Below, piece by piece: positions 45,542 through 54,158 of a DNA stretch of 56,836 bases. Within the stretch, counting starts at the first letter, position 1. Every line of letters begins with the position of its first letter. Below the pieces are notes generated by a model. That model worked only from the letters and a program-made list of their open reading frames with translations. It searched no databases and was not told the DNA's origin. Both the position numbers and the translations under genes were made by a program. Origin of the DNA: Candidatus Fimimorpha excrementavium (GTDB lineage: Bacteria > Bacillota > Clostridia > Lachnospirales > Lachnospiraceae); NCBI GenBank assembly GCA_018710785.1, contig DVJD01000050.1, forward strand, positions 1 to 56,836, given 5' to 3'.

Positions 45542-47365
45542 ATGCTGGAAGCAGGACTGGAAGTCTTTCGGCAGATGCTGAACCAGTATGGAGAGCGGAT
45601 ACTGCTGGACGAGTATCTTCCGAAGGACGGGACGTACATTCTGGCGGAGCTGGAGGAGAACGGATACCGGATTGTGAAGTGTATGGATATCCGGTATGAC
45701 AAGAAAAATAAGACCATTCAGGGAAAGGAAGAAGGAGAAGCGTATCGGTTTATTTGTTATCTGGATTACCAAAGCAAATTGATTGACATGAATAAGCCGG
45801 TGGATTCCAAAAAGCAGATCCATTCCAATCAATATCTGGCTTTTGCTGTGAAAAAAGAAGCGCTGAAGGAAAAAAAGGTAACAAAGGAAGTGATCGAAGG
45901 ATATTACAGCAGGTTGGCATTTCCGGAAGAACGGTATAAGGGAAAGAACGATCAATTGTTATATCGAACGGTAAAGGAAACATTGGGAGATCCGGATCGG
46001 GATGCCATTGCGAAAATCCAGTCCTATATTATGGAAGGAAACCTTTGGAGCGGAGTGGACTTGGATGTAAAAGAATACATAAAAATATTTTTCATATATC
46101 CGGACAGAGAGCGGACCAAACAGATCTATGAGCAGGAAAATGAACGCTATATGATTCCCTGTATTTACAACAACAATGATTTTAATGTGAGCGGAGCAGA
46201 CGGAGGTATCCTGGGCCTTTCCAATAATAATATGGGAATGAATTCCAAAAAGCCTTTTCTTGCCAATCGATCCAGAAAAACACCGGTACCCTATTTGCTG
46301 AGGCAGGAAGAAGCACTGTTTCAAAACAAAATGTTTGAATATTGGATGGCATTGGCGTCAAAGGGAAAGATTCATCTGTATATTCATCCGGATGCCGAAG
46401 AGCCGACGATGCGAGCTTATACGAGTCAGGAAGAGCCGACAGAGATGCAGTATGGATACTATGTGCGGCTGAAAAAAGGAAAAGAAGTGGAGATTCACCA
46501 CTGGGACGTGATAACGGATTACAGTAATCAATTGAAACAGCCGTTCTATTTGAGAAAAGTCATGGAGATTCCACAAAATGTAAGAGGAGCCATGGAGATT
46601 TCGAAAAAGAGAAAAGAATCTGCAGCGTTGCTGTATCAAAATCCCTGTACGAAATTGTTTCAAATCAAGATATGTGTGGATACGATTTTGTTTGATGATT
46701 ATTTGTCCGCAAATTGGGACACGGACGCAGCGGATCTTTCCATCAGGGACACGGTTGTAAAGAGATGTCTTTTGGAAAGCCGCGACCGGCTGGCTGCCTG
46801 GTTTTACTGCGGGGATGAAAGCGGTGTCCGGGATATTATAGAAAAGATCACATGGGATTTAATTTGGCACTCCATGGCATCGGGGAACCTATGGAATGCG
46901 AGGAACCAGTTTAATTTAAGAATTTCTCTTATGGATTATTGGAATCAGAACAGGAGGTATGAATCGTCTATGAAACAGATCAGAGAGCAGCTTCGCAGTC
47001 ATTTGCAATCAACGGAAGAGTGGGAACTGGAATCGGAACAAGCATTTGCCTATGCCCTGGGACAGGCAGCCATGTTCCTCTTATCCAGGAGCAAGGCATC
47101 CAAACTGCCGTCTTCCATGGTCAATGCTGTGATAAACGTAAAAAATCATGAGATGGCCAGAAAAAAATTAAAATATTTGTTCTTAAAATATAATTACGAC
47201 ATTGATTTTGAAAAATCCAAACGGCTCAAATCACTGATGGCCCATATCATGATGTATGAACCAAAAGGAAAGCTGGATCAGGAGATGGTCCTCGCCGGAA
47301 TGGCGGATGAATTGCTGCTGTACGAGAAGAGTGAGAAATCAGAAGAGAAAGAAAATAAAGAATAA
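45542..47365 (+). CDS. cas8b: Cascade large subunit Cas8b
   Basis: 607 residues, start after GGAGG. Position between cas6 and cas7, the size and C-terminal features (FAYALGQAAMFLLSRSKAS, then LKYLFLKYNYDI and IMMYEP) match the Csh1/Cas8b family of type I-B effectors. The large subunit recognises the PAM and recruits Cas3. Family sequences are very divergent, so the subfamily is less certain than the role. Confidence 0.85.
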   Translation: MLEAGLEVFRQMLNQYGERILLDEYLPKDGTYILAELEENGYRIVKCMDIRYDKKNKTIQGKEEGEAYRFICYLDYQSKLIDMNKPVDSKKQIHSNQYLAFAVKKEALKEKKVTKEVIEGYYSRLAFPEERYKGKNDQLLYRTVKETLGDPDRDAIAKIQSYIMEGNLWSGVDLDVKEYIKIFFIYPDRERTKQIYEQENERYMIPCIYNNNDFNVSGADGGILGLSNNNMGMNSKKPFLANRSRKTPVPYLLRQEEALFQNKMFEYWMALASKGKIHLYIHPDAEEPTMRAYTSQEEPTEMQYGYYVRLKKGKEVEIHHWDVITDYSNQLKQPFYLRKVMEIPQNVRGAMEISKKRKESAALLYQNPCTKLFQIKICVDTILFDDYLSANWDTDAADLSIRDTVVKRCLLESRDRLAAWFYCGDESGVRDIIEKITWDLIWHSMASGNLWNARNQFNLRISLMDYWNQNRRYESSMKQIREQLRSHLQSTEEWELESEQAFAYALGQAAMFLLSRSKASKLPSSMVNAVINVKNHEMARKKLKYLFLKYNYDIDFEKSKRLKSLMAHIMMYEPKGKLDQEMVLAGMADELLLYEKSEKSEEKENKE

Positions 47366-47390
47366 GGAAAGCAGAAAGGAAGCGGTTAAA

Positions 47391-48353
47391 ATGGAAGCAA
47401 TGAATAAACGGGTTTATGGTATTTTGGGTATTTCTTCGATTATGGCAAATTGGAATGCGGATTTTTCCGGATTTCCCAAGACCACATCAGACGGAACCGT
47501 GTTTGGCAGTGATAAGGCGCTGAAATATCCCATGAAGCGGATGTGGGAAAATGAGGGAAAAAAGGTTTTGTACATCAAATCCATGAAACTGGAAGCGGAC
47601 AAGAAGAAGGCGGAAGAGGTCAATTTGGTTCCCCGCAGTCTGAAAGAACGGTATGAATTGATCTTCCAGGTAAAAGATCTGAAAGATTGCAAAGACAGCG
47701 GCTTGATTTTGAAAAATTTGTTTCAGGCAGTGGATGTGAAGAACTTTGGCGCCACTTTCGCCGAAAGCGGATGCAATATTTCCATCACCGGAGCGGTACA
47801 GATCGGCCAGGGATTGAACCGGTATGAAGAATGTGAGGCAGAGGAACAGCAGATTCTTTCTCCATTCCGCGATGCCACCAAGACCACGGAGGAAAAGGGG
47901 GAAGCGAAAAATTCCACGCTGGGGAGCAAGATTGTCACCAAGGAGGCGCACTACTTTTATCCCTTTGTCATCAATCCGCTGGCGTATAAGGAATACGTGG
48001 AATTGAGAGTGACAGAAGGCTACACCGAGGAAGATTATCAGATGTTTAAACAAACATCTCTGGTTTCTACCACGGCGTTTGCCACGAATGCAAAAGTGGG
48101 ATGTGAAAATGAGTTTGCGATGTTTGTGGAGACGGAAGCGGATTTGTACCTTCCCAATCTGAGCGAATACATTACCTTTGAAAAGACAGAAGGAAAGAAT
48201 CGGATCGGGTTGACGTGTGCTGAATTGCTGGATGAGGTGAGGGACAGGATTCAAAAAATAGAGATTTACTACAATCCGTATACGACGGAAATCGGCGGTG
48301 AGCAGATTGAGGGGGCAAAATATTTCAACATTCTCACACGAAAAGAGGTGTGA
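47391..48353 (+). CDS. cas7: Cascade backbone protein Cas7
   Basis: 320 residues from the ATG at 47391, preceded by AAAGGAAG; the open frame extends into cas8b but lacks a site there. RAMP backbone features: N-terminal KRVYGILGISSIMANWNADF and DVKNFGATFAESG with SITGAVQIGQG, as in Csh2-type Cas7. Several copies coat the crRNA spacer. The stop overlaps the region just before cas5. Confidence 0.92.
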   Translation: MEAMNKRVYGILGISSIMANWNADFSGFPKTTSDGTVFGSDKALKYPMKRMWENEGKKVLYIKSMKLEADKKKAEEVNLVPRSLKERYELIFQVKDLKDCKDSGLILKNLFQAVDVKNFGATFAESGCNISITGAVQIGQGLNRYEECEAEEQQILSPFRDATKTTEEKGEAKNSTLGSKIVTKEAHYFYPFVINPLAYKEYVELRVTEGYTEEDYQMFKQTSLVSTTAFATNAKVGCENEFAMFVETEADLYLPNLSEYITFEKTEGKNRIGLTCAELLDEVRDRIQKIEIYYNPYTTEIGGEQIEGAKYFNILTRKEV

Positions 48354-48355
48354 GA

Positions 48356-49099
48356 ATGGATGCACTTAAATTTTGCCTGCGGGGAAAATACGCGTTTTTT
48401 AAGGTGCCGGATGTCAATACCTTTCTCTATTTTACATATGGAAATATACACAAACCTGCTCTTCTCGGAATGTTTGGGGCTATTTTGGGCTACGGAGGAT
48501 ATCAGAGACAGTGGGAGAGGAATTATGGGGGCAGAGAAAAAGGCAGAGGCCAAGCCGTTTTTCCTGAATATTATGAAAAACTGAAAGATTTGTCCATCTC
48601 CATTGTTCCATCCAATCCCAAAGGATACTGGACGAAAAAAGTGCAGACGTATAATAATTCGGTCGGATATGCATCTCAGGAAAAAGGCGGGAACCTGGTG
48701 GTGAAGGAACAGTGGCTGGAAGATCCGGAGTGGACCATTTATGTGAAATTGGATTCCGAGGAAAGCTGCCGACTGGCAGAGTTTATATGCGGGAAGAAAA
48801 GCATATACATGCCGTACTTGGGAAAAAATGATCATTTTGCGGATATTTATGATCCGAAATGTGTGTCTGTGGAGCTTCAGGAGGATGGGGGGGTTGCCAT
48901 CAACAGCTTGACACCGGCATCTGCAGTGGAATTCGACTGGATGGAATGCAGCCATAAATATGAGGAATATTTGCCCATCCGTTTGGATGCCAGATGGAAT
49001 CAGTATGAAAAAGAGGCATTCCTTTTAACGGATGCATTGGCGGAATCGTTAAACAGTCCGGCATATCAGGATGGGGATCACACGATTGTGTTTTACTGA
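48356..49099 (+). CDS. cas5: Cascade subunit Cas5
   Basis: 247 residues from the ATG at 48356 (GAGG seven bases before); a GTG at 48350 in frame is the alternative. The N-terminal LKFCLRGKYAFFKVPDVNT and LLGMFGAILGYGG match Cas5 of I-B systems, which caps the 5' handle of crRNA. It follows cas7 by two bases. Confidence 0.9.
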   Translation: MDALKFCLRGKYAFFKVPDVNTFLYFTYGNIHKPALLGMFGAILGYGGYQRQWERNYGGREKGRGQAVFPEYYEKLKDLSISIVPSNPKGYWTKKVQTYNNSVGYASQEKGGNLVVKEQWLEDPEWTIYVKLDSEESCRLAEFICGKKSIYMPYLGKNDHFADIYDPKCVSVELQEDGGVAINSLTPASAVEFDWMECSHKYEEYLPIRLDARWNQYEKEAFLLTDALAESLNSPAYQDGDHTIVFY

Positions 49100-49182
49100 G
49101 CATGTGGAACCATCTTTATGAAATAAGACGTTCTGAGGATGCGGGAACGAAACAAAAGAAAACAGTTATTTTGAAACATGGG

Positions 49183-49239
49183 AAAGGGGCATTGTGGAGA
49201 CAGCGAGGGACAGCCTGCCGAGACTCCGCAGTGCCCTTT
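49183..49239 (+). promoter_or_regulatory. Intercistronic hairpin between cas5 and cas3
   Basis: AAAGGGGCATTGTGGAG pairs with CTCCGCAGTGCCCTTT with one bulge and two G-U pairs (16 pairs). No U-run follows, so an RNA processing or attenuation role is more likely than full termination. It stands in the only large gap (188 bp) between the Cascade genes and cas3. Confidence 0.6.
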
Positions 49240-49287
49240 CTTATCCAACTGCCATGGGCAGCAAAGTGATGATGCTGGGAGGAAGAA

Positions 49288-51873
49288 ATGGAATATATAG
49301 ACGGGTGTTTCGAAGGTTTGTTTGATAAAAATGTGCTTCTTTTTGCCCATACTCCCATGGAGCAGGGAGAAGAAAAACAGAGTGGAGTACAGCAGGAGAA
49401 GGAGACGCTTCAGGAACATATTGGGCGGTGTGATGCCTATTTTCATAGACTGGACAAAGAAAAACACTTTGAAAAAGTTATCCGAAATTTCTGTCAGATG
49501 ATGTACAAAACGGAAGAACCATGGGTGAGGAATTTTGTGTTTGACTTATTTCATCAAATGGTACCGTACCACGATCTGGGAAAGTGCAATCCAAAATTTC
49601 AGCGGGAAACCATGAAGAATACCAGGTTCACCGGCGAGGAATGGGAAGGCATCCGCGGGACGGGACATTCGTTTTTATCCGCACTCATTTATGTGGATCA
49701 TATGGTGAAACAGGTGGAAGAAGTCTGTGCCAGGCAGTCCTGGGACAAGACGGCGGAAAAAAAGACCTGGGAACGGAGGTTAAAGGTTTTAATTTTGGAG
49801 CATGCCTATGTCATTTCCAGGCACCATGCGAACCTGGGAAAAATGACGGATTTTTTGGATGAATTGGTGGGAGAGGAGACAGAAAAATTAACAGAACTGG
49901 CAAGGCAGACACCGGGATACCATATTTTTTCCCAGGGAGAAGCGTTCTGGAGAGAACGGGGAAAGCTGAAAAATCTTTTCATCCAGTGGAAAAGAAGAGA
50001 GACGAGGGAAGAGAGCATGGCAGGATATCTATACATGAGATTTCTTTGTTCCGTTCTTGTCTCCTGCGACTATTATGCCACATCTGAATACCGAAGCCAT
50101 GTGGCCATAACAGAATTTGGATCGTGCACCAATATGGATGACTATATCCGGGCATATGGGGAAAGTGAGCGAATGAAAGCGATTCGCCGTTATGAAGAGC
50201 AGTGTTATGAGGCGAAAACAGATATTTCTGTCATCAATGAGATGAATGAACTGCGAAGCCACATGTTTCTGGATGTGGAAAAAGAGTATGAAAGAAATCC
50301 GAACCAGCCCATTTATTTTTTGGAAGCGCCTACAGGAAGCGGAAAAAGCAATACTGCGCTGAATATAAGTTTTCGGATGATGAAAGAAAAGAAAAAGTTA
50401 TTCTACATCTATCCGTTCAATACGCTTGTGGATCAAAACAGAAAGACACTGGAAGAATTGTTTCCGCAAAAGCAGCTGAGAGAGCAGATGGTGGTGGTCA
50501 ATTCTCTGACACCCATTCCCATGAGGGGCGGGCAAGAGGAATATGAGATGGAGGCATATTACAGCAGAGCTCTTTTGGATCGTCAATTTCTCAATTATCC
50601 TGTACTCATTACCACCCATGTCAGCTTTTTTTCGTTATTGTTCGGGAGCGGAAAAACGGATGTATTTGGTTTTTTACAGTTAATTGATAGCGTCGCGGTC
50701 ATGGATGAGATCCAAAGTTATAAAAATTCCATTTGGGCAGAAATGATTCTGTTTCTGAGGACATGTGCAAAACTGATGGGGATGCAGATAGTGATCATGT
50801 CAGCCACATTGCCTGGCCTGGAAACGCTGGCAGGAAAGGAAGGCCATGTGGTGCGGCTTTTAAAAAACAGGGAATCCTATTTCTCCCATCCCATTTTCCG
50901 GGACCGGGTCAGCATTTCCTATGAACTGCTGCGGGAAGGAACCATTGATATGGAACGGCTTTATGACCATGTAAGAAATCAGTATGATGGAAAGAAAAAA
51001 ATTCTGATGGAATTTATTAAGAAGGAATCTGCTTATGCATTTTATCGGATGATTTGTGAACGGGGAGAGGGAATGCGCGCCGTGTGTATGACGGGAGACG
51101 ATTCTGCCTACGAGAGAGAAAAAATACTGGACCCCATTCGAAGCGGGAACGTGGAGGGGATTATCCTCGTAGCAACACAAGTGGTGGAAGCAGGAGTGGA
51201 CATTGATATGGATTTGGGCTACAAAGACATTTCTAAATTGGATAGTGAGGAACAGTTCATGGGACGGATCAATCGTTCCTGCAGAAGACATGGAAACGTA
51301 TACTTTTTTGAGATGGATTCCGCAAAATCCATATATAAAAACGACATTCAGCTCTCGGAATCGCTTACATTGAAAAACTCCAGAATGCAGCAGATTCTGA
51401 GGGAAAAGCAGTTTGGTCAGTACTATGAACTGGTTTTGGAAGAATTAAAACGGGGAAAAAATGATTTGACCAATGAGGAGGGGCTGGAACAGTTCTTTAA
51501 AGATCATGTTGGAATGCTGGATTTTCCGGGAATAGAAGCGCGTATGCGGCTGATCGAGGAACGGGACTGGCTGGTTTCTGTTGTACTTTGCCGAGTATTA
51601 GAACGGAAAGATGGGGAAGTTTTGGATGGGCGGAAGGTTTGGGAACAATATAAAGCACTGCTATGTGACAGGCAAATGGGATATGCGGAAAAACAGATCA
51701 AACTGTCAAGGGTGAAGAGTAAACTGAGTTATTTCCTATACCAAGTCAAGAAACCGGTATTGGATTATAGTGATCTATGCGGGGAACTGTACTGTTACTA
51801 CAATGGAGAGGATTACCTGGAAAATGGGAAATTAAATCGTGAGAAACTGGGAGGGGGAACGTTATTTTGGTAG
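49288..51873 (+). CDS. cas3: CRISPR helicase-nuclease Cas3
   Basis: 861 residues, start after GGGAGGAAG. N-terminal HD nuclease with His95-Asp96 (YHDLGK), GHSFLSALI and SRHHANLGK supplying further His ligands. The superfamily 2 helicase follows: Walker A PTGSGKSNT near residue 350, DEIQ at 473-476, SATLPG, then VVEAGVDIDMDL and QFMGRINRSCRR. It is recruited by target-bound Cascade to unwind and cut the non-target strand. HD and helicase are fused, the commonest form. Confidence 0.96.
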   Translation: MEYIDGCFEGLFDKNVLLFAHTPMEQGEEKQSGVQQEKETLQEHIGRCDAYFHRLDKEKHFEKVIRNFCQMMYKTEEPWVRNFVFDLFHQMVPYHDLGKCNPKFQRETMKNTRFTGEEWEGIRGTGHSFLSALIYVDHMVKQVEEVCARQSWDKTAEKKTWERRLKVLILEHAYVISRHHANLGKMTDFLDELVGEETEKLTELARQTPGYHIFSQGEAFWRERGKLKNLFIQWKRRETREESMAGYLYMRFLCSVLVSCDYYATSEYRSHVAITEFGSCTNMDDYIRAYGESERMKAIRRYEEQCYEAKTDISVINEMNELRSHMFLDVEKEYERNPNQPIYFLEAPTGSGKSNTALNISFRMMKEKKKLFYIYPFNTLVDQNRKTLEELFPQKQLREQMVVVNSLTPIPMRGGQEEYEMEAYYSRALLDRQFLNYPVLITTHVSFFSLLFGSGKTDVFGFLQLIDSVAVMDEIQSYKNSIWAEMILFLRTCAKLMGMQIVIMSATLPGLETLAGKEGHVVRLLKNRESYFSHPIFRDRVSISYELLREGTIDMERLYDHVRNQYDGKKKILMEFIKKESAYAFYRMICERGEGMRAVCMTGDDSAYEREKILDPIRSGNVEGIILVATQVVEAGVDIDMDLGYKDISKLDSEEQFMGRINRSCRRHGNVYFFEMDSAKSIYKNDIQLSESLTLKNSRMQQILREKQFGQYYELVLEELKRGKNDLTNEEGLEQFFKDHVGMLDFPGIEARMRLIEERDWLVSVVLCRVLERKDGEVLDGRKVWEQYKALLCDRQMGYAEKQIKLSRVKSKLSYFLYQVKKPVLDYSDLCGELYCYYNGEDYLENGKLNREKLGGGTLFW

Positions 51874-51875
51874 TA

Positions 51876-52026
51876 CCGGTGCGTTTCAAAGTCCTTAAGG
51901 AAAAGTTTCGATCCTTTTAGCCTTTTGGCCTGTGGATACTTCAAAAGGATAGAAGCAATGGTGAGGATAGAGGAAAGTCATAGAGGCAAAAGTTGAATTT
52001 TTGCGGGCTTGAGAATGTTGCAATGA
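51876..52026 (+). repeat. Half palindromic element plus tail repeat, copy E
   Basis: AGTACCGGTGCGTTTCAAAG followed by TCCTTAAGGAAAAG matches the right half of copies B and D (AAGTACCGACGTTTTTCAAA). From 51938 GGCCTGTGGATACTTC, AATGGTGAGGA and GGGCTTGAGAATGTTGCAAT match the tail repeat. It splits the cas operon between cas3 and cas4, and its left half is gone. Confidence 0.6.
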
Positions 52027-52062
52027 TTGAAAGGTTACATAAAAATGAGAGGAGTTTTGCGC

Positions 52063-52563
52063 ATGGCAGTGGAAGTTACGGGAACATTAATGAACTATTT
52101 TTTTCATTGTAAACGTCAGTGCTACTTACATGGGAATAAACTGAATTTGGAAGATAACAGTGAGCTGGTACAGATTGGGAAAGCACAGCATGAAGCGCGG
52201 GCTTTGGATGGGAATTCTGAAATCGAGATAGAACATATTAAGCTCGATAAGCTGACGAAGGAATATTTGACGGAAATAAAAAAATCAGATGCTGATGTGG
52301 AAGCCGCAAAATGGCAGACACTTTATTATCTAAAAATTCTGAAAGAAAAAGGAATTGTGCGCAAGGGAAAGATCGAATTTTTAGAAAAAAACAAAACAGC
52401 GAAAAAAACGATTATTGTAGAACTGGGAGAAAAAGAGGAAACCGAACTCAATCGCTATATGGGGGAAATCCAGAAGCTGATAGAGGGAGATGAGATTCCA
52501 AGTCGCCTCGACAAAGCTCAGTGCAAAAAATGTGCCTATTATGAATATTGTTATATTTCTTAA
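52063..52563 (+). CDS. cas4: CRISPR adaptation nuclease Cas4
   Basis: 166 residues from the ATG at 52063 (AGGAG eight bases before); an ATG at 52045 is weaker. Cys16 or Cys20 with Cys154, Cys157 and Cys163 form the iron-sulphur cluster. RecB-type residues are His43, a likely Asp62, Glu71 and Lys73 (EIKKS) and Gln85 (WQTLYYL). Cas4 trims prespacers and selects for the PAM together with Cas1-Cas2. It is preceded by element E and may be translated from its own leader. Confidence 0.92.
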   Translation: MAVEVTGTLMNYFFHCKRQCYLHGNKLNLEDNSELVQIGKAQHEARALDGNSEIEIEHIKLDKLTKEYLTEIKKSDADVEAAKWQTLYYLKILKEKGIVRKGKIEFLEKNKTAKKTIIVELGEKEETELNRYMGEIQKLIEGDEIPSRLDKAQCKKCAYYEYCYIS

Positions 52564-52640
52564 ATGAAATAAGATAAAAGGGAAAGGGAATCCTGATTTT
52601 TGTGCGGGACTAAAGGTATTGCCACAGGAAAGGAGAGAAG

Positions 52641-53639
52641 ATGGGAAGTACGAGATATATTATGAGTATGGGGGAGGTTAGCAGGAAGGATAATTCCTTG
52701 TGTTTTCGCAGCAATGGAAAGAATGTGTATTTGCCCATTGAGAACACGAAAGAGCTGTATTGCCTCAATGAGGTATCCATAAATAGTAAGCTATTGGATT
52801 TTCTGAGCAGTAATCATGTGGTGGTTCATTTTTTTAACTATTATGGCGGATATAGCGGAACATTTTATCCAAGAGACCAGTACCAAAGCGGAAAGTTATT
52901 GATAAAACAGGTTTTGGCCCAAAGGGAGAAGCGAATGCCTGTGGCAAAAGCCATTGTACAAGGGATTGGGATAAATATTGCAGAAGTTCTATATCATTAC
53001 TTCAAGCATGGAAAAAGTGAAGTAAAAGGAACCATAGACTGGTTAAGAAAAGATTTTTTGATAAAAGTGGAAAAGGCAGAAACAATAACCGAATTGATGG
53101 CCCATGAAGGAGAGGCATGGATCCAGTTTTATGGAACATTCCGTCATTTTCTTCCGGAGGAGTTCCTAATCAATAAGCGAGTAAAACGTCCGCCGGATAA
53201 TCCCATGAATGCGGTAATCTCTTTTGGAAATACACTGCTTTATACCAAGACGATTTCAGCAATTTATCGTACCCATCTGGACCAGCGAATCAGTTTCTTA
53301 CATGAACCGGCAGAACGAAGATTTTCTTTAAGCCTGGATATCAGCGAGGTGTTTAAGCCTGTTATTGTATATCGAACCATATTTGATCTGATCAATAATC
53401 GACGGCTGCAGGTGGAGAAACATTTTGAGAAAAAAGTGAATTATTGTTTATTGAATGAAGAAGGGAGAAAGCGATTCATTGAAGCTTTTGAAAACAGACT
53501 GGAGTCGGTTTTTATGCATCCGAAGTTAAAAAGAAAAGTGAGCTATCGTACGGCAATAAAATTGGACTGTTATAAATTGATTCAATTTATATTGGAAGAT
53601 AAAGAATTTCATCCATTTTCGCTGAAGGAGGGGATGTAG
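52641..53639 (+). CDS. cas1: CRISPR integrase Cas1
   Basis: 332 residues, start after GGAAAGGAGAG. The metal site is formed by Glu156 (HEGEAW), His221 (FLHEP) and Asp233/Glu236 (SLDISEVFKP). N-terminal beta domain to about residue 80. Together with Cas2 it inserts new spacers at the leader end. Its stop is directly followed by cas2. Confidence 0.96.
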   Translation: MGSTRYIMSMGEVSRKDNSLCFRSNGKNVYLPIENTKELYCLNEVSINSKLLDFLSSNHVVVHFFNYYGGYSGTFYPRDQYQSGKLLIKQVLAQREKRMPVAKAIVQGIGINIAEVLYHYFKHGKSEVKGTIDWLRKDFLIKVEKAETITELMAHEGEAWIQFYGTFRHFLPEEFLINKRVKRPPDNPMNAVISFGNTLLYTKTISAIYRTHLDQRISFLHEPAERRFSLSLDISEVFKPVIVYRTIFDLINNRRLQVEKHFEKKVNYCLLNEEGRKRFIEAFENRLESVFMHPKLKRKVSYRTAIKLDCYKLIQFILEDKEFHPFSLKEGM

Positions 53640-53933
53640 ATGGCAAAGAAAAATATTACGTATAATTATGCGTTTGTATTCTATGATGTAAATGAAAAAC
53701 GTGTTCAAAAGATATTTAAAATTTGTAAAAAGTATCTTTCCCACTTTCAGTACTCTGTCTTTCGTGGAGAGATCACACCGTCAAAAATGATTCAGCTTCG
53801 GACAGAACTGGAAAAAATTATAGATGAAGAGGAGGACTTTGTCTGTATGATAAAATTGATGAATGACAATGTATTCGGAGAAGAGACTTTAGGAAAAAAG
53901 GATATTGTAAATGGAGAAAGTCTGATTATTTGA
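53640..53933 (+). CDS. cas2: CRISPR adaptation protein Cas2
   Basis: 97 residues, beginning right after the cas1 stop, with AGGAGGG in the last cas1 codons. Ferredoxin-like fold with FVFYDVNEKRVQKIFKICKK and FQYSVFRGEITPSK; Asp16 is the family's conserved acid. It bridges two Cas1 dimers. CRISPR leader 2 begins about 45 bases downstream. Confidence 0.95.
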   Translation: MAKKNITYNYAFVFYDVNEKRVQKIFKICKKYLSHFQYSVFRGEITPSKMIQLRTELEKIIDEEEDFVCMIKLMNDNVFGEETLGKKDIVNGESLII

Positions 53934-53978
53934 GAATTGAGAGTATCTCATTGAGCAGTATATAACTTTCATCACTAT

Positions 53979-54158
53979 CAAATTTTCCCAGGCGGAAAAA
54001 CATGGGGAGAAGTGAAATGCCTGTAAAATCAAGGAAAAGAGTAAAGCTTTATCATTTTTTTTGAAAGAAAAGAGAACGCCTGGGAAAATTTGTGGAAAAA
54101 CTTGATTTTTTAAGGATTTTTGAGTATAGTAAAAGAAAGGAATGTAGGAAATACGTTG
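53979..54158 (+). promoter_or_regulatory. CRISPR leader 2 with inverted repeat and promoter
   Basis: CAAATTTTCCCAGGCG at 53979-53994 and its exact complement at 54077-54092 form a 16-bp inverted repeat. Promoter: TTGATT at 54102-54107, 17 bp, TATAGT at 54125-54130. AATGTAGGAAATACGTTG abuts the first repeat. The inner arm starts 82 bp before the first repeat, exactly as in leader 1. Confidence 0.8.

Noticed and set aside
49093-49467. Minus-strand frame at the cas5-cas3 gap
   Set aside because: No start signal; overlaps the hairpin and the cas3 start.
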